From Woeseiaceae bacterium (lineage in GTDB: Bacteria; Pseudomonadota; Gammaproteobacteria; Steroidobacterales; Woeseiaceae), in assembly GCA_021773115.1 (NCBI GenBank), contig JAJFKS010000017.1, forward strand, positions 124,001 to 188,000: 64,000 bases of DNA, written 5' to 3'. Every line of letters starts with the position of its first letter. Position 1 is the stretch's first letter. Of the stretch, positions 17,652-26,012 are shown in pieces. Below the pieces are notes generated by a model. That model saw nothing but the letters and a program-made list of their open reading frames with translations. It made no database searches and was not told where the DNA came from. A program made the translations under genes and the position numbers.

Positions 17652-17936
17652 CGTGTGACTATACCTCCCATCAACGCAACATAGATCCATGAGTATCGCA
17701 TATGAAAACGCTCAGGCGCCTGTTGCGGGATAGCTGGAAGGTCAGCATTGCACCGATCATCAGCGATCCTTCAGCACCCGGAATTCTCTTCAACCAAGAG
17801 CGACCCCAGGATACTGATTCACTTCAGGCGCGAAACAAAACAGCCCAGCAACTGCAAGCATGATGCGAACGCCGTATCCGGCCGGCTGTCTTGGGCCGTT
17901 GACGAGAATTGAATTCCGTCGCAGGCGTTAACAGCG

Positions 17937-18680
17937 TTACGGCTTGCGGAACAGCAACGTAAATCGATCCGTGTTGCCGCTGACTGAACGGCGGCCGACT
18001 TCGTATTCCAGTTCGTCATCAGCACGAAAATGCAGGTCAGAGTAGCCGACAAATTCGAAACCAATTTCCAGCATTTCCTTGATAACGAGAACCGGGTCAA
18101 TTCGACGGCGGTTTTCGTTATTCAGCGCTTCCATATGGCGCCGCGTGTGGTCGATGACACCGTACAGGCCGCCACTTGCAAGTGACTGATAGACTTGCTG
18201 ATTCATGATCTTCCGGGGCGCTTCATCGAAGTTGTGCAGGTTACGAAAAGTCAGCACCATATCGAGGTCCGATACGCCGAATTCGAAATCATCCATTGCG
18301 TAAAAACGACTGCCGTCAGGTCGCCGCAAATTTTCCCTGGTCTGCAAGACCTGTACATTCTCAAAGCCAGGTTTGCCCGCAAGATTTTCCGCGACCCGGT
18401 CAGTACCGAGTGCGACGTAAAATTTCCCATTCTCGGCAAGTACCGGTGCGAGTACACGCGTGTACCATCCGCCACCTGGTAGCAACTCCAAAACTCGCAT
18501 GTCGTCTTTTAAGCCGAGGAACTTCAAGGTCTCAAGCGGCAAGCGATTGTCGTCACGGTCGCGATCGGCTTGTGGGCGAGCCTCTGCTGCGAGTGCTGCC
18601 GTGACCTTGTCATCGATTTCGTTGGCGGCGTTCGCGGTCATTGCAAAAGCCAGCGTGAGTAATGCAAGAAATACTTTCAT
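17937..18680 (-). CDS. Exported SAM-dependent methyltransferase (COG4798 type)
   Basis: A 247-residue Rossmann methyltransferase with a clear signal peptide (MKVFLALLTLAFAMTANA). The SAM loop is VLELLPGGGWYTRVLAP, near residue 70; the acidic partner after strand 2 is in YVALGTDR. The combination of a signal peptide and a SAM-binding domain recurs in this predicted-methyltransferase group, although SAM is not known to be available in the periplasm. A decayed C-terminal fragment of a paralogue lies at 10417-10503. Substrate unknown. Confidence 0.8.
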   Translation of the reverse strand: MKVFLALLTLAFAMTANAANEIDDKVTAALAAEARPQADRDRDDNRLPLETLKFLGLKDDMRVLELLPGGGWYTRVLAPVLAENGKFYVALGTDRVAENLAGKPGFENVQVLQTRENLRRPDGSRFYAMDDFEFGVSDLDMVLTFRNLHNFDEAPRKIMNQQVYQSLASGGLYGVIDHTRRHMEALNNENRRRIDPVLVIKEMLEIGFEFVGYSDLHFRADDELEYEVGRRSVSGNTDRFTLLFRKP

Positions 18681-18728
18681 CTTTGTTTCCAGTGGGAATT
18701 TGAATTACAGCCTACCAGCTTGAAGCGC

Positions 18729-19325
18729 TTAAGAGAACAACTGACCGAAGGCGCCCGGATCTGTGATCGCGACGAAGGCCAGGCCGCTTATCGCACCGCA
18801 TAAATGTGCATCGTGGTTGATGCGTCCGGTATTCTGCATTGAGGCCCAGTATGAATAGGCAACATAGCCAATCGCGAAAAGGACGGCCGGAATCGGTACC
18901 GGTATCGGGATGATCATTAGTGTCGTCGTCGGGAAGTAAACGATGTACGCAAATAGTACTGCGGAAATTGCACCCGATGCACCAAGCGACGCATAGCCCG
19001 AATTGTTGCGATGCTTGTACCAGGTGCAGGTGTGACTGACGACCAATCCGAAAAAATACAAAATCAGAAATGGGACCGTGCCGATAAAGCGTTCCATCGG
19101 AAACGCGAAAAAATAGAACGTGAACATATTGAAAAGCAGGTGCCCGATATCGGCATGCACAAAGCCACTCAGAATCATGGTGTCGTATTGATGGTCACGC
19201 AGAAAGTGATAGGGGCGAAACAGGCACAGGTCGATTATTCGCGGCGACTGGAACAATCCCAAAAGACTGATGCCGATTGTAAGCGCCATTATGAGAGGTG
19301 CGGCGATTTGCCCGTTTTCAAACAT
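18729..19325 (-). CDS. Rhomboid-family intramembrane serine protease
   Basis: A 198-residue membrane protein with about six helices. The catalytic dyad is Ser117 in the GASG motif and His174 in HDAHLCGA; the loop HADIGHLLFNM is the usual WR-like/HxxxN region. These proteases cut transmembrane proteins within the bilayer. It follows the ABC exporter on the same strand with a 117-nt gap. The target is not known. Confidence 0.88.
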   Translation of the reverse strand: MFENGQIAAPLIMALTIGISLLGLFQSPRIIDLCLFRPYHFLRDHQYDTMILSGFVHADIGHLLFNMFTFYFFAFPMERFIGTVPFLILYFFGLVVSHTCTWYKHRNNSGYASLGASGAISAVLFAYIVYFPTTTLMIIPIPVPIPAVLFAIGYVAYSYWASMQNTGRINHDAHLCGAISGLAFVAITDPGAFGQLFS

Positions 19326-19442
19326 TGTGAAAAGTCATTTTGAAAGTTACCTGACGGTATTCTTACATATATCGAAAATGCAGATGAACTGGAGCGCCCA
19401 TATTGTCACTCGAAAGCAATATGAGCCAATCGCGACCGCTGC

Positions 19443-21266
19443 CTATTGATAGCCGCGTGCCTGCAAGTTGAACAGGTGTGCGTATTGGCCGCCCTCGGCA
19501 AGCAAGCTTTCATGATCGCCGCGTTCCAGAATTTCGCCCTGATGAATGACGACGATTTGCGCGGCGGCTCTTACTGTCGAAAATCGATGCGATATAAGAA
19601 TCGTCATCTTGTTGCCGCTTGCGGTTCGAAAGTGCTCGAACACTTCAGCTTCTGATGAGGCGTCCATCGCGGCCGTCGGCTCGTCGAGTACGAGGATGTC
19701 GGCGTCACTGCGCATGAATGCGCGCGACAATGCGATTTTCTGCCACTGACCACCGGAGAGTTCCCGCCCACCCTTAAACCAACGGCCCAGCTGCGTATCG
19801 TAGCTGTCTGGCATCTCTTCAATAAACGGTGCGGCGAGGCCGGTGGTGGCCGCTGCCGCCCAGCGTTCCTTGTCATCGATATATCGCACATCGCCAGCAC
19901 CAATGTTTTCGCCGACTGAAAACTGGTAACGGCCAAAGTCCTGAAAAATTACGCCGACGCGTCGCCGCAGCGCCTCAACATCCCATTCCTGAAGGTCGAG
20001 TCCATCCAGCAGGATTCGCCCTTCAGTGGGCGAATAAAGGCGTGTCAGCAGCTTGATCAGCGTCGTCTTGCCAGAACCGTTTTCGCCGACCAGGGCCAGG
20101 CTTTCCCCCGGTTTGATTTGCAGACTAATGCCGTTTAGCGCCTTCTTGTCTGCACCGGCATAGCTAAATGAGACATTGTCGAACTCAAGACCGCGAGCCG
20201 GTTCCGGGCCGCTGACCGCAGATCCCGGTCGGTCAGGTACGGGTTGTTCCAGATATTCATACAGATTCGAAAGGTACAGGTTGTCTTCGTACATGCCGCT
20301 GACAGCGGTGAGGATTGCGGCAACCGCGGACTGGCCCTGGCGGAAAAGTATCAGGTACATGGTCATCGCGCCGAGTGTAATGGTGCCAGCAACTGCCGTT
20401 ACAACGATCCACCCGTACGCACCGTACAACGCGGCGATCGACACGAGGCCGAGTATGAACCCCCAGGTATCGCGCCGGATTGTGAGCTTGCGATCTTCAA
20501 TGAACAACTTTCGAAAAATGTCGCGGTAGCGCTGCAAAAGGCGCGGTCCGAGTTGGAACAGTTTCACCTCTTTGACGCCGTCTTCGCGTGCGATCACGGT
20601 CTCGAGATAGAGCTGCATGCGCGTATCCGGGGAGCGCCATCGAAACAGGCGAAACGCATCACCCGAAAATTTGGCTTCTGCAAAAAAAGACGGCAGGCCC
20701 GCTGCGACCAGGATAGCGACGGCCCATGGCGAAAACGCAAACAGTAAGACCGAATAGCTGACGAGCGAAATTAGATTCTGGACCAGTCCAAATGTCTTCG
20801 TCACCAGGCTCAGCGGCCGGCTCGACGCTTCTCTACGTGCCTGGGTCAGCTTGTCGTAGAATTCCGAGTCCTCAAAATGTGCGAGTTCAAGCGTCATTGC
20901 TTTTTCGAGAATCATTACATTGACGCGTTGGCCGAGAAGGGCGCGCAGTAGCGACTGGCTCGCCGAGATACCTCTTTGCGTCGCAGCAACAGCAATCACA
21001 ACGAGGGCCTCAAGTCCGACCAGCAGCAAAAGCCCACGCGTATCCGGATCGGGGGCCTGGCTTGCGGCAACCACGCCGTCGACAATCAGCTGGCCGATGT
21101 AGGCGATGACAGCGGGTAAAACACCGCCGACCAGCGTAAGCACAGCGAGGCTTACGGTCAAAAGGCGACTGGTTGTCCAGACGAGGTCCAGTGCACGTCG
21201 ACTGTAACCAAATACGCCCATAGCTCGTTGCAGAAAGCCGGCGCTTGAGTTGTTGTTGTCGGCCAT
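19443..21266 (-). CDS. ABC exporter, fused permease and ATPase
   Basis: A 607-residue half-transporter that should dimerise. Residues about 30-330 form the six-helix membrane domain. The ATPase domain has Walker A GENGSGKTT, Q-loop FQDFGRYQFS, signature LSGGQ, Walker B ADILVLDEPT and the switch His in ISHRF. The layout fits MsbA/MdlB-like exporters of lipid, peptide or drug. The ATG lies only 6 nt from the end of a miniature inverted-repeat element, so part of its ribosome site (AGG) and any promoter lie in or beyond that element. Confidence 0.9.
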   Translation of the reverse strand: MADNNNSSAGFLQRAMGVFGYSRRALDLVWTTSRLLTVSLAVLTLVGGVLPAVIAYIGQLIVDGVVAASQAPDPDTRGLLLLVGLEALVVIAVAATQRGISASQSLLRALLGQRVNVMILEKAMTLELAHFEDSEFYDKLTQARREASSRPLSLVTKTFGLVQNLISLVSYSVLLFAFSPWAVAILVAAGLPSFFAEAKFSGDAFRLFRWRSPDTRMQLYLETVIAREDGVKEVKLFQLGPRLLQRYRDIFRKLFIEDRKLTIRRDTWGFILGLVSIAALYGAYGWIVVTAVAGTITLGAMTMYLILFRQGQSAVAAILTAVSGMYEDNLYLSNLYEYLEQPVPDRPGSAVSGPEPARGLEFDNVSFSYAGADKKALNGISLQIKPGESLALVGENGSGKTTLIKLLTRLYSPTEGRILLDGLDLQEWDVEALRRRVGVIFQDFGRYQFSVGENIGAGDVRYIDDKERWAAAATTGLAAPFIEEMPDSYDTQLGRWFKGGRELSGGQWQKIALSRAFMRSDADILVLDEPTAAMDASSEAEVFEHFRTASGNKMTILISHRFSTVRAAAQIVVIHQGEILERGDHESLLAEGGQYAHLFNLQARGYQ

Positions 21267-21272
21267 TGGCGC

Positions 21273-21542
21273 CTAGCAGCCTGTTGAAACAGTATTTGAG
21301 GGCTCAGCGCGCTCAGAGACGAGATTCGGTGCGGCGCAGGCTGCCGCCCAGGGCGGGACCCTTCGCAAAGACTGCAACAAAGCCGAATCTCGTCTCTGAC
21401 GCGCCCTGCGGGTTAAATGCACAGCACCGCGCTCTGCGTTGCGCCTCTTGTAAAGGTGCCCGACCTGTACGGCGAGACGCGCCTTGATCGCAGTGCTGTG
21501 CATTTATCTGAGCCCCCAAATACTGTTTCAACAGGCTGCTAG
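21273..21542. mobile_element. 270-bp miniature inverted-repeat element
   Basis: The ends are inverted repeats of 34 bp (21273-21306 and 21509-21542) with one mismatch; each starts CTAGCAGCCTGTTGAAACAG. The outer CTAG may be a 4-bp target duplication. Two further perfect inverted pairs lie inside: a 17-bp arm at 21313-21329 with 21383-21399, and a 14-bp arm at 21414-21427 with 21493-21506. It has no transposase gene and its open frames are chance products of the symmetry. The whole could fold into a cloverleaf-like structure. It fills the gap between the divergent ABC exporter and SnoaL-like genes. Confidence 0.85.
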
Positions 21543-21567
21543 AATACGTGAAAAGAAGGGAGCTGAT

Positions 21568-22014
21568 ATGAAGATCATCGTTCGACTTACAAGTTTTTTG
21601 ACGCTGTTAATACTGACCTCTACGCAAGGCTTTGCGTCCGATATCGATGATCTCACCGACGTGCTCAATGCATTCCTGGAGCATTCGAATACGGAGGCGG
21701 CCCACGCCTCATTTTGGGCGGACGACCTGGTTTACACGTCTTCGGCGGGTCTGCGCTTTGGCAAAGCAGATATCCTGTCCGGCTATGAAAACGCTGAGGC
21801 GTCAGACGAACCGCCGGACACGGTGTATTCGGCCACCGAAATTGACATCCGTGTATATGGGGACACCGCCATTGTGGCCTTCAAACTGGTCGGCACGCCG
21901 AGGTCGAATAATACGGCGGTGGCCGAGTACTATTACAATACCGGCACATTCCTGCGGCGCGACGGCGCCTGGCAAGTAGTCGCCTGGCAGGCAACGAAGA
22001 TTCCACCACCATAA
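21568..22014 (+). CDS. Exported SnoaL/NTF2-like (DUF4440-type) protein
   Basis: A 148-residue protein with a signal peptide (MKIIVRLTSFLTLLILTSTQGFA). The rest fits the NTF2-like fold: an N-terminal helix pair, FWADDLVYTSSAG, then IDIRVYGDTAIVAFKL and a final RRDGAWQVVAWQATKI strand typical of the DUF4440/SnoaL group. AAGGGAG precedes the ATG at 21568; the frame runs upstream into the inverted-repeat element but that part is not coding. A terminator follows directly. Function unknown; related folds serve as small enzymes or ligand-binding domains. Confidence 0.75.
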   Translation: MKIIVRLTSFLTLLILTSTQGFASDIDDLTDVLNAFLEHSNTEAAHASFWADDLVYTSSAGLRFGKADILSGYENAEASDEPPDTVYSATEIDIRVYGDTAIVAFKLVGTPRSNNTAVAEYYYNTGTFLRRDGAWQVVAWQATKIPPP

Positions 22015-22016
22015 AA

Positions 22017-22044
22017 AAAGGCGAGGTCCGAAGACCTCGCCTTT
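22017..22044. terminator. Bidirectional rho-independent terminator
   Basis: A 12-bp perfect stem (22017-22028 with 22033-22044) around a CGAA loop, with an A run on the left and T-rich sequence on the right. It lies between the convergent SnoaL-like and cold-shock genes and can serve both. Confidence 0.88.
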
Positions 22045-22065
22045 CTGTTCAGCTTCGTTTCGCTA

Positions 22066-22272
22066 CTAGAGCGGAACGATGTTCTCTGCCTGAGGACCTT
22101 TCTGGCCGTCAGTTACAGTGAACTCGACTTTCTGGCCTTCAGCCAGTGTCTTGAATCCGCTGCCGGTGATGTTGCTGAAATGAGCAAATACGTCAGGACC
22201 TGACTCTTGCTCGATGAAGCCAAAGCCTTTGGCTTCGTTAAACCACTTTACGGTTCCAGTTACTGTAGACAT
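22066..22272 (-). CDS. CspA-family cold-shock protein
   Basis: A 68-residue single OB-fold domain that binds single-stranded RNA and DNA. Both RNA-binding motifs are present: RNP1 KGFGFI and RNP2 VFAHF. The ATG at 22272 ([16 protein letters not shown]) matches family starts; an ATG at 22284 is in frame but adds an unusual MIRK. More than 500 nt of non-coding DNA lie upstream, in line with the long leader that many csp mRNAs have. Which csp paralogue it is, and whether cold induces it, cannot be told. Confidence 0.95.
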   Translation of the reverse strand: MSTVTGTVKWFNEAKGFGFIEQESGPDVFAHFSNITGSGFKTLAEGQKVEFTVTDGQKGPQAENIVPL

Positions 22273-22854
22273 TTTTCTAATCATAAATAGTCAAAAGTTA
22301 TTGCCCTCTCTCGAAGGCGGTTACGCAAGAGATGTGCTTGAAACTTATGAAGATCAGGACGAGGTACTCTGTGGAACTTCGTAATGGTGGACATAAATTC
22401 AGCCGATCATTCTAGCTGCGGGCAGTATAGCCCCGGGAACCTGTAAGTCAATGAATCTGGTCACTTATGTTATTCGGCCGGTGCCGCGTGTTATCGCCCA
22501 ATCAGGGCCAGAAAGCACAGGCCTGACGCCTGCCGTCCTGGCGTAAGAGGCAGACGGCCGATACCGGCAGGACACCTGAAAGTATCCGTAAATTGCTCAG
22601 AAGTACGGCATGAATTACTATGTTTATCATCTAGATAGAGCCATTTCTTGTGAGAAAAATAATTGCTGATTACGGGTCAGACGGCGAGGCGCCGAGTGGC
22701 TGGATGCTGGTCCGATTCGCCGGAATTATGTCAAATCTATGGAATTTGGGTGCCCCGGGTGGAGCCAGCCAAGGCAAACCCGTCGGCCTAATTCGGATGT
22801 TAGAATTTGCCGAAAATCTTCCCTGTGGCAAGAATTCGCGTCGGAAAAACACCT
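22273..22854. other. Long non-coding region upstream of csp and GST genes
   Basis: About 580 nt separate the divergent cold-shock and glutathione S-transferase genes. The half near csp probably contains its promoter and long 5' leader. I see no convincing ORF or named RNA. Short open frames here have no ribosome site. Confidence 0.45.
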
Positions 22855-23541
22855 ATGATCACCGTTCATCATCTCGAAAATTCCCGCTCGCAGCGCATCT
22901 TGTGGCTGCTGGAAGAGCTTGGTGTCGCTTACGAACTCAAGATTTATAAGCGCGATCCCGAAACGAGCCTGGCCCCCGAAGAACTTACCGACGTGCACCC
23001 GCTGGGGAAGGCACCGATTGTGACCGACGATGAAATTACCTTGGCAGAATCGGGCGCAATCATTGAATACCTGGTCGACAAGTATGACAACGGGAAACTC
23101 AAACCAGCGGACGGGGACAGACAAAAAAGAGCCTACACTTACTGGCTACACTACGCCGAGGGATCGCTGATGCCGCTGATGTTAACGTCGTTGATTGTCG
23201 CTCGCATTGAGTCGGCACCGATGCCGTTTTTTGCCAGGCCTATCGCGAAAGGAATCGCCACAAAAGTGCGCCAGGGGTACCTGGACCCCAACGTGAAACG
23301 CAACCTGGCATTTCTGGAGGCAACGCTGAATCAATCTCCGTGGTTTTGTGGCGAGACGATGACGGCAGCCGATATTCAGATGAGCTTTCCGATCGAGGCC
23401 GCAGCGGTCAGAACCCGCCTTGGAAACGATCACCCGAAACTTGCGGATTTCCTCGAGCGCATCCATCGTCGCCCCGCCTATCAGCGGGCGCTGCAGAAGG
23501 GTGGTCCTTATGAATTACTGGGGGTGAGTACGAAGAAATAG
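22855..23541 (+). CDS. Glutathione S-transferase
   Basis: A 228-residue cytoplasmic GST. The thioredoxin-like N-terminal domain starts ITVHHLENSRSQRILWLLEELG with Ser as the likely glutathione-activating residue, has cis-Pro in GKAPIV and the ESGAI glutathione site; the helical C-terminal domain contains TAADIQMSF with the usual N-capping Asp. The start is the ATG at 22855; the open frame begins at 22807. Its last 34 nt overlap the convergent TrhA gene. Substrate unknown. Confidence 0.9.
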   Translation: MITVHHLENSRSQRILWLLEELGVAYELKIYKRDPETSLAPEELTDVHPLGKAPIVTDDEITLAESGAIIEYLVDKYDNGKLKPADGDRQKRAYTYWLHYAEGSLMPLMLTSLIVARIESAPMPFFARPIAKGIATKVRQGYLDPNVKRNLAFLEATLNQSPWFCGETMTAADIQMSFPIEAAAVRTRLGNDHPKLADFLERIHRRPAYQRALQKGGPYELLGVSTKK

Positions 23542-24161
23542 ACAGAGACAAAGTGGCAGGCACTGCCGGCAATAACAAAAATGTGAAACACGGCGTGTCC
23601 GTATGGCAATCGTTTGAAACTGTAAAATAAGGCGCCCGCCGTATAGGCGATGCCGCCGGCAAAAAGCCACATCAATCCCGCAGTCGCCAAATTCGCAATG
23701 AGTGGTTTAATGGCGAAAACAATTATCCAGCCCATGAACACATACATGGCCGTGGAAGTCTTGTCGAAACGACCCGTGAAAAACAACTTCACGATAATTC
23801 CGACCAATGCCATGCCCCAGCTCACGCCGAACAACGACCAGCCGAGCGTGCCGTTCAGAACCAGGAGCGTAAACGGTGTGTAGCTCCCGGCAATGAGCAC
23901 GTAAATCATTGCGTGGTCCACCGTTCTCATCCAGTAACGGAATGACGAGGGACCTGCATGATGGTAAATCGTCGATGCCGCATAAAGTGCAATCATGCTC
24001 GACGCAAATATGGCGACACTGACGGTCTGCAGGGCCCCACTTGCTTTAATTAGCAACAACACCAGCGCCGCAATACTGAGCAGCAATCCAACGGCATGGG
24101 ACAGCACGTTAATTCGTTCTTCGATGACTGGGTAGATCCCTGGTTCAGCGGGTTTGTTCAT
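23508..24161 (-). CDS. TrhA/hemolysin III (PAQR) family membrane protein
   Basis: A 217-residue seven-helix protein. Signature pieces are ERINVLSHAVG near the start, IYHHAGP with the metal-binding His pair, VDHAMIYVLIAGSYTPF, and HAVFHIFVIAGSACHFVSVYF at the end; the three-His set is the PAQR zinc site. Members were called hemolysin III but are now linked to membrane energetics and fatty-acid homeostasis. Its 3' end overlaps the GST gene by 34 nt. Confidence 0.9.
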   Translation of the reverse strand: MNKPAEPGIYPVIEERINVLSHAVGLLLSIAALVLLLIKASGALQTVSVAIFASSMIALYAASTIYHHAGPSSFRYWMRTVDHAMIYVLIAGSYTPFTLLVLNGTLGWSLFGVSWGMALVGIIVKLFFTGRFDKTSTAMYVFMGWIIVFAIKPLIANLATAGLMWLFAGGIAYTAGALFYSFKRLPYGHAVFHIFVIAGSACHFVSVYFFVLTPSNS

Positions 24162-24297
24162 GCCTGTCCTGAAATTCCAAAGGTCGCCATCAGGCTATCA
24201 CCAAGTGGCTTACGGGGCGCAATTAGATCCTGAAAACGTGACGACGGTGCTACTATGTGGGACAAATATCGACTCTCACAATGAATCAGGGGATCAA

Positions 24298-24612
24298 ATG
24301 ATTATCAGCAACACCGAGACAATCCCAGGCCGTCGCATCGTTGAGTTTTATGGAGTTGTGACCGGCAATACGGTGCGCGCCAAGCACGTCGGGCGAGACA
24401 TTATGGCCGGATTGAAAAACATCGTCGGCGGTGAGCTCAAAGGCTATACCGAGTTGCTGCAGGACTCTCGCAAGGAAGCCACCAATCGCATGATTGAACA
24501 AGCGGAATCTATGGGCGCCAACGCGGTCGTCAATGTCCGCTTCGCGACGAGTTCGATTTCACAGGGCGCTGCCGAGTTGTTCGCTTACGGTACCGCCGTA
24601 AAAGTCGAATAA
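24298..24612 (+). CDS. YbjQ-family (UPF0145) protein
   Basis: A 104-residue protein with the YbjQ pattern: an N-terminal strand IPGRRIVEFYGVVTGNTVR, a central GLKNIVGGELKGYTELLQDSR helix, and MGANAVVNVRFATSS. It is a predicted pentameric, possibly metal-binding fold of unknown role. AGGGGA lies 5 nt before the ATG at 24298; the frame upstream to 24154 is not coding. First gene of a three-gene operon with a second YbjQ protein (1 nt gap) and an M48 peptidase. Confidence 0.9.
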   Translation: MIISNTETIPGRRIVEFYGVVTGNTVRAKHVGRDIMAGLKNIVGGELKGYTELLQDSRKEATNRMIEQAESMGANAVVNVRFATSSISQGAAELFAYGTAVKVE

Positions 24613-24613
24613 A

Positions 24614-25117
24614 ATGGAAGAGAAATTCCAAATAGTCAGTCTGGCCATGAATATCGGGTTGCCGATTTTTGTTCTGTTGCTTGCTTATTTCATCGGCAGT
24701 TTCATTGAGAAAATGCACTTCAAGAGCATTCGTGAGCGGGAAGCCGAAACCCAGACATTTCCGGTGGTTACCTTCGACACTATGCCCGATGACTGGCGGG
24801 TCAATCGTTCCGACATGGTGTCGGGCAGCATCGTCGTGTCCCTGGACTATTTCAAACGCGTCATTGCCGGCCTGCGCGGCCTGATCGGTGGTCGCATCAA
24901 GGCCTATGAGCCACTACTTGATCGCGCTCGCCGTGAAGCCGTATTGCGAATGATTGAAGAGGCAAAAAGCCAGGGATTTGACGCCATCTTTAATGTTCGC
25001 CTCGAGACGTCTCGGCTTGCCAACGCTCGTGGCAACGGCAAAGGCATTGCGGGTGTCGAAATGCTCGCGTTTGGAACGGCGGTTAAGTTCGCCAGCAGGT
25101 TCGCGAACTCGCAATGA
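24614..25117 (+). CDS. Membrane-anchored YbjQ-like protein
   Basis: A 167-residue paralogue of its neighbour. Residues about 8-30 (LAMNIGLPIFVLLLAYFIGSF) are a membrane anchor; the YbjQ domain follows from about residue 60 with GLRGLIGGRIKAYEPLLDRAR and GFDAIFNVRLETS. The tandem arrangement suggests the two YbjQ domains form one complex at the membrane. Its stop overlaps the start of the peptidase gene (ATGA). Function unknown. Confidence 0.85.
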   Translation: MEEKFQIVSLAMNIGLPIFVLLLAYFIGSFIEKMHFKSIREREAETQTFPVVTFDTMPDDWRVNRSDMVSGSIVVSLDYFKRVIAGLRGLIGGRIKAYEPLLDRARREAVLRMIEEAKSQGFDAIFNVRLETSRLANARGNGKGIAGVEMLAFGTAVKFASRFANSQ

Positions 25118-25923
25118 AGTTTGTCGCCCGGCAACCGGCAGAAGGCATCAATGTCAGCCAAACACATCCGCTGGTCGAAGCGTCGACGCTGATTATTGGC
25201 CTGGCAACAATCTTTGTATTGATCGCGGTTGCGCTGGTTTTCCTCGTTGAGATCGCCCTGGCTTTCGTGTCTGCAGAAGACGAGGCGGCGCTGTTTGACG
25301 GTTGGCTACCGGCGGATCTGGTGACTGTTGCGCACACCGATGAACGATTAAATGAGACCCAAATGCTTGTCGACCGACTGGCGGCACATTGGCCGGATTC
25401 GCCGTATCAATTTCGTGTCGAAATCGATGACTCGGAATTCGCCAATGCCATGGCGCTGCCCGGTGGTCTGATCGTTGTGACACGAGGCTTGCTTGACCAG
25501 ATTGAATCCGAAAATGAACTCGCGTTTGTGCTGGGACATGAGCTCGGTCACTTCAAGAACAGGGATCATTTGCGTGCGCTCGGTCGCGGTATTGTTTTAT
25601 CGATGTTCTTTGCGGCGACAACAGGAGGTGACGTCGCGGGTATCGGTGTCAACGTTGCGGATCTCACTCTTCGCGGCTTCAGCCGCCGCCAGGAGTCAAA
25701 GGCCGATGTCTTCGGCCTTGGTGTGGTGCACGCTGAGTACGGTCATGTGAACGAGTCCTGGCGCCTGTTTGAACGCTGGGCTATCGAAGACGACTCGCTT
25801 GTCAAACTGGTTGCTTACCTTTCGACACACCCTGATAGCGGTGATCGAATTGTTGACATCAAGGACATTGCGGAAGGTGAAGGATGGCCATTAGACGGAC
25901 CCCTAACGTCGTTGAAATGGTAG
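25114..25923 (+). CDS. M48-family membrane metallopeptidase
   Basis: A 269-residue zinc peptidase. Residues about 23-52 form a membrane helix. The catalytic motif is His142-Glu143-x2-His146 in LGHELGHFKNRDH, the third ligand is the Glu of RRQESKADVFGL, and LSTHPDSGDRI near the end is the usual substrate-side loop of M48 proteins. The active site could face either side of the membrane. It overlaps the second YbjQ gene by 4 nt, so the three proteins likely act together. Confidence 0.9.
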   Translation: MKFVARQPAEGINVSQTHPLVEASTLIIGLATIFVLIAVALVFLVEIALAFVSAEDEAALFDGWLPADLVTVAHTDERLNETQMLVDRLAAHWPDSPYQFRVEIDDSEFANAMALPGGLIVVTRGLLDQIESENELAFVLGHELGHFKNRDHLRALGRGIVLSMFFAATTGGDVAGIGVNVADLTLRGFSRRQESKADVFGLGVVHAEYGHVNESWRLFERWAIEDDSLVKLVAYLSTHPDSGDRIVDIKDIAEGEGWPLDGPLTSLKW

Positions 25924-25936
25924 CCCGCCAATATAG

Positions 25937-25965
25937 AAAAACCCCGCGACCTTTCGGCAGCGGGG
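25937..25965 (-). terminator. Rho-independent terminator
   Basis: CCCCGC (25942-25947) pairs with GCGGGG (25960-25965) and, read on the minus strand, is followed by five T. It ends transcription of the lipoprotein gene at 26013-27935, whose stop is 48 nt away. Confidence 0.75.
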
Positions 25966-26012
25966 CAGAGCCATGATGGCAGCCGGGGCAGGGGAGCCAT
26001 GCCGCTTTTTGA

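Noticed and set aside
21245..21531. Several open frames across the inverted-repeat element
   Set aside because: They arise on both strands from the symmetric repeats and have no ribosome sites or domains.
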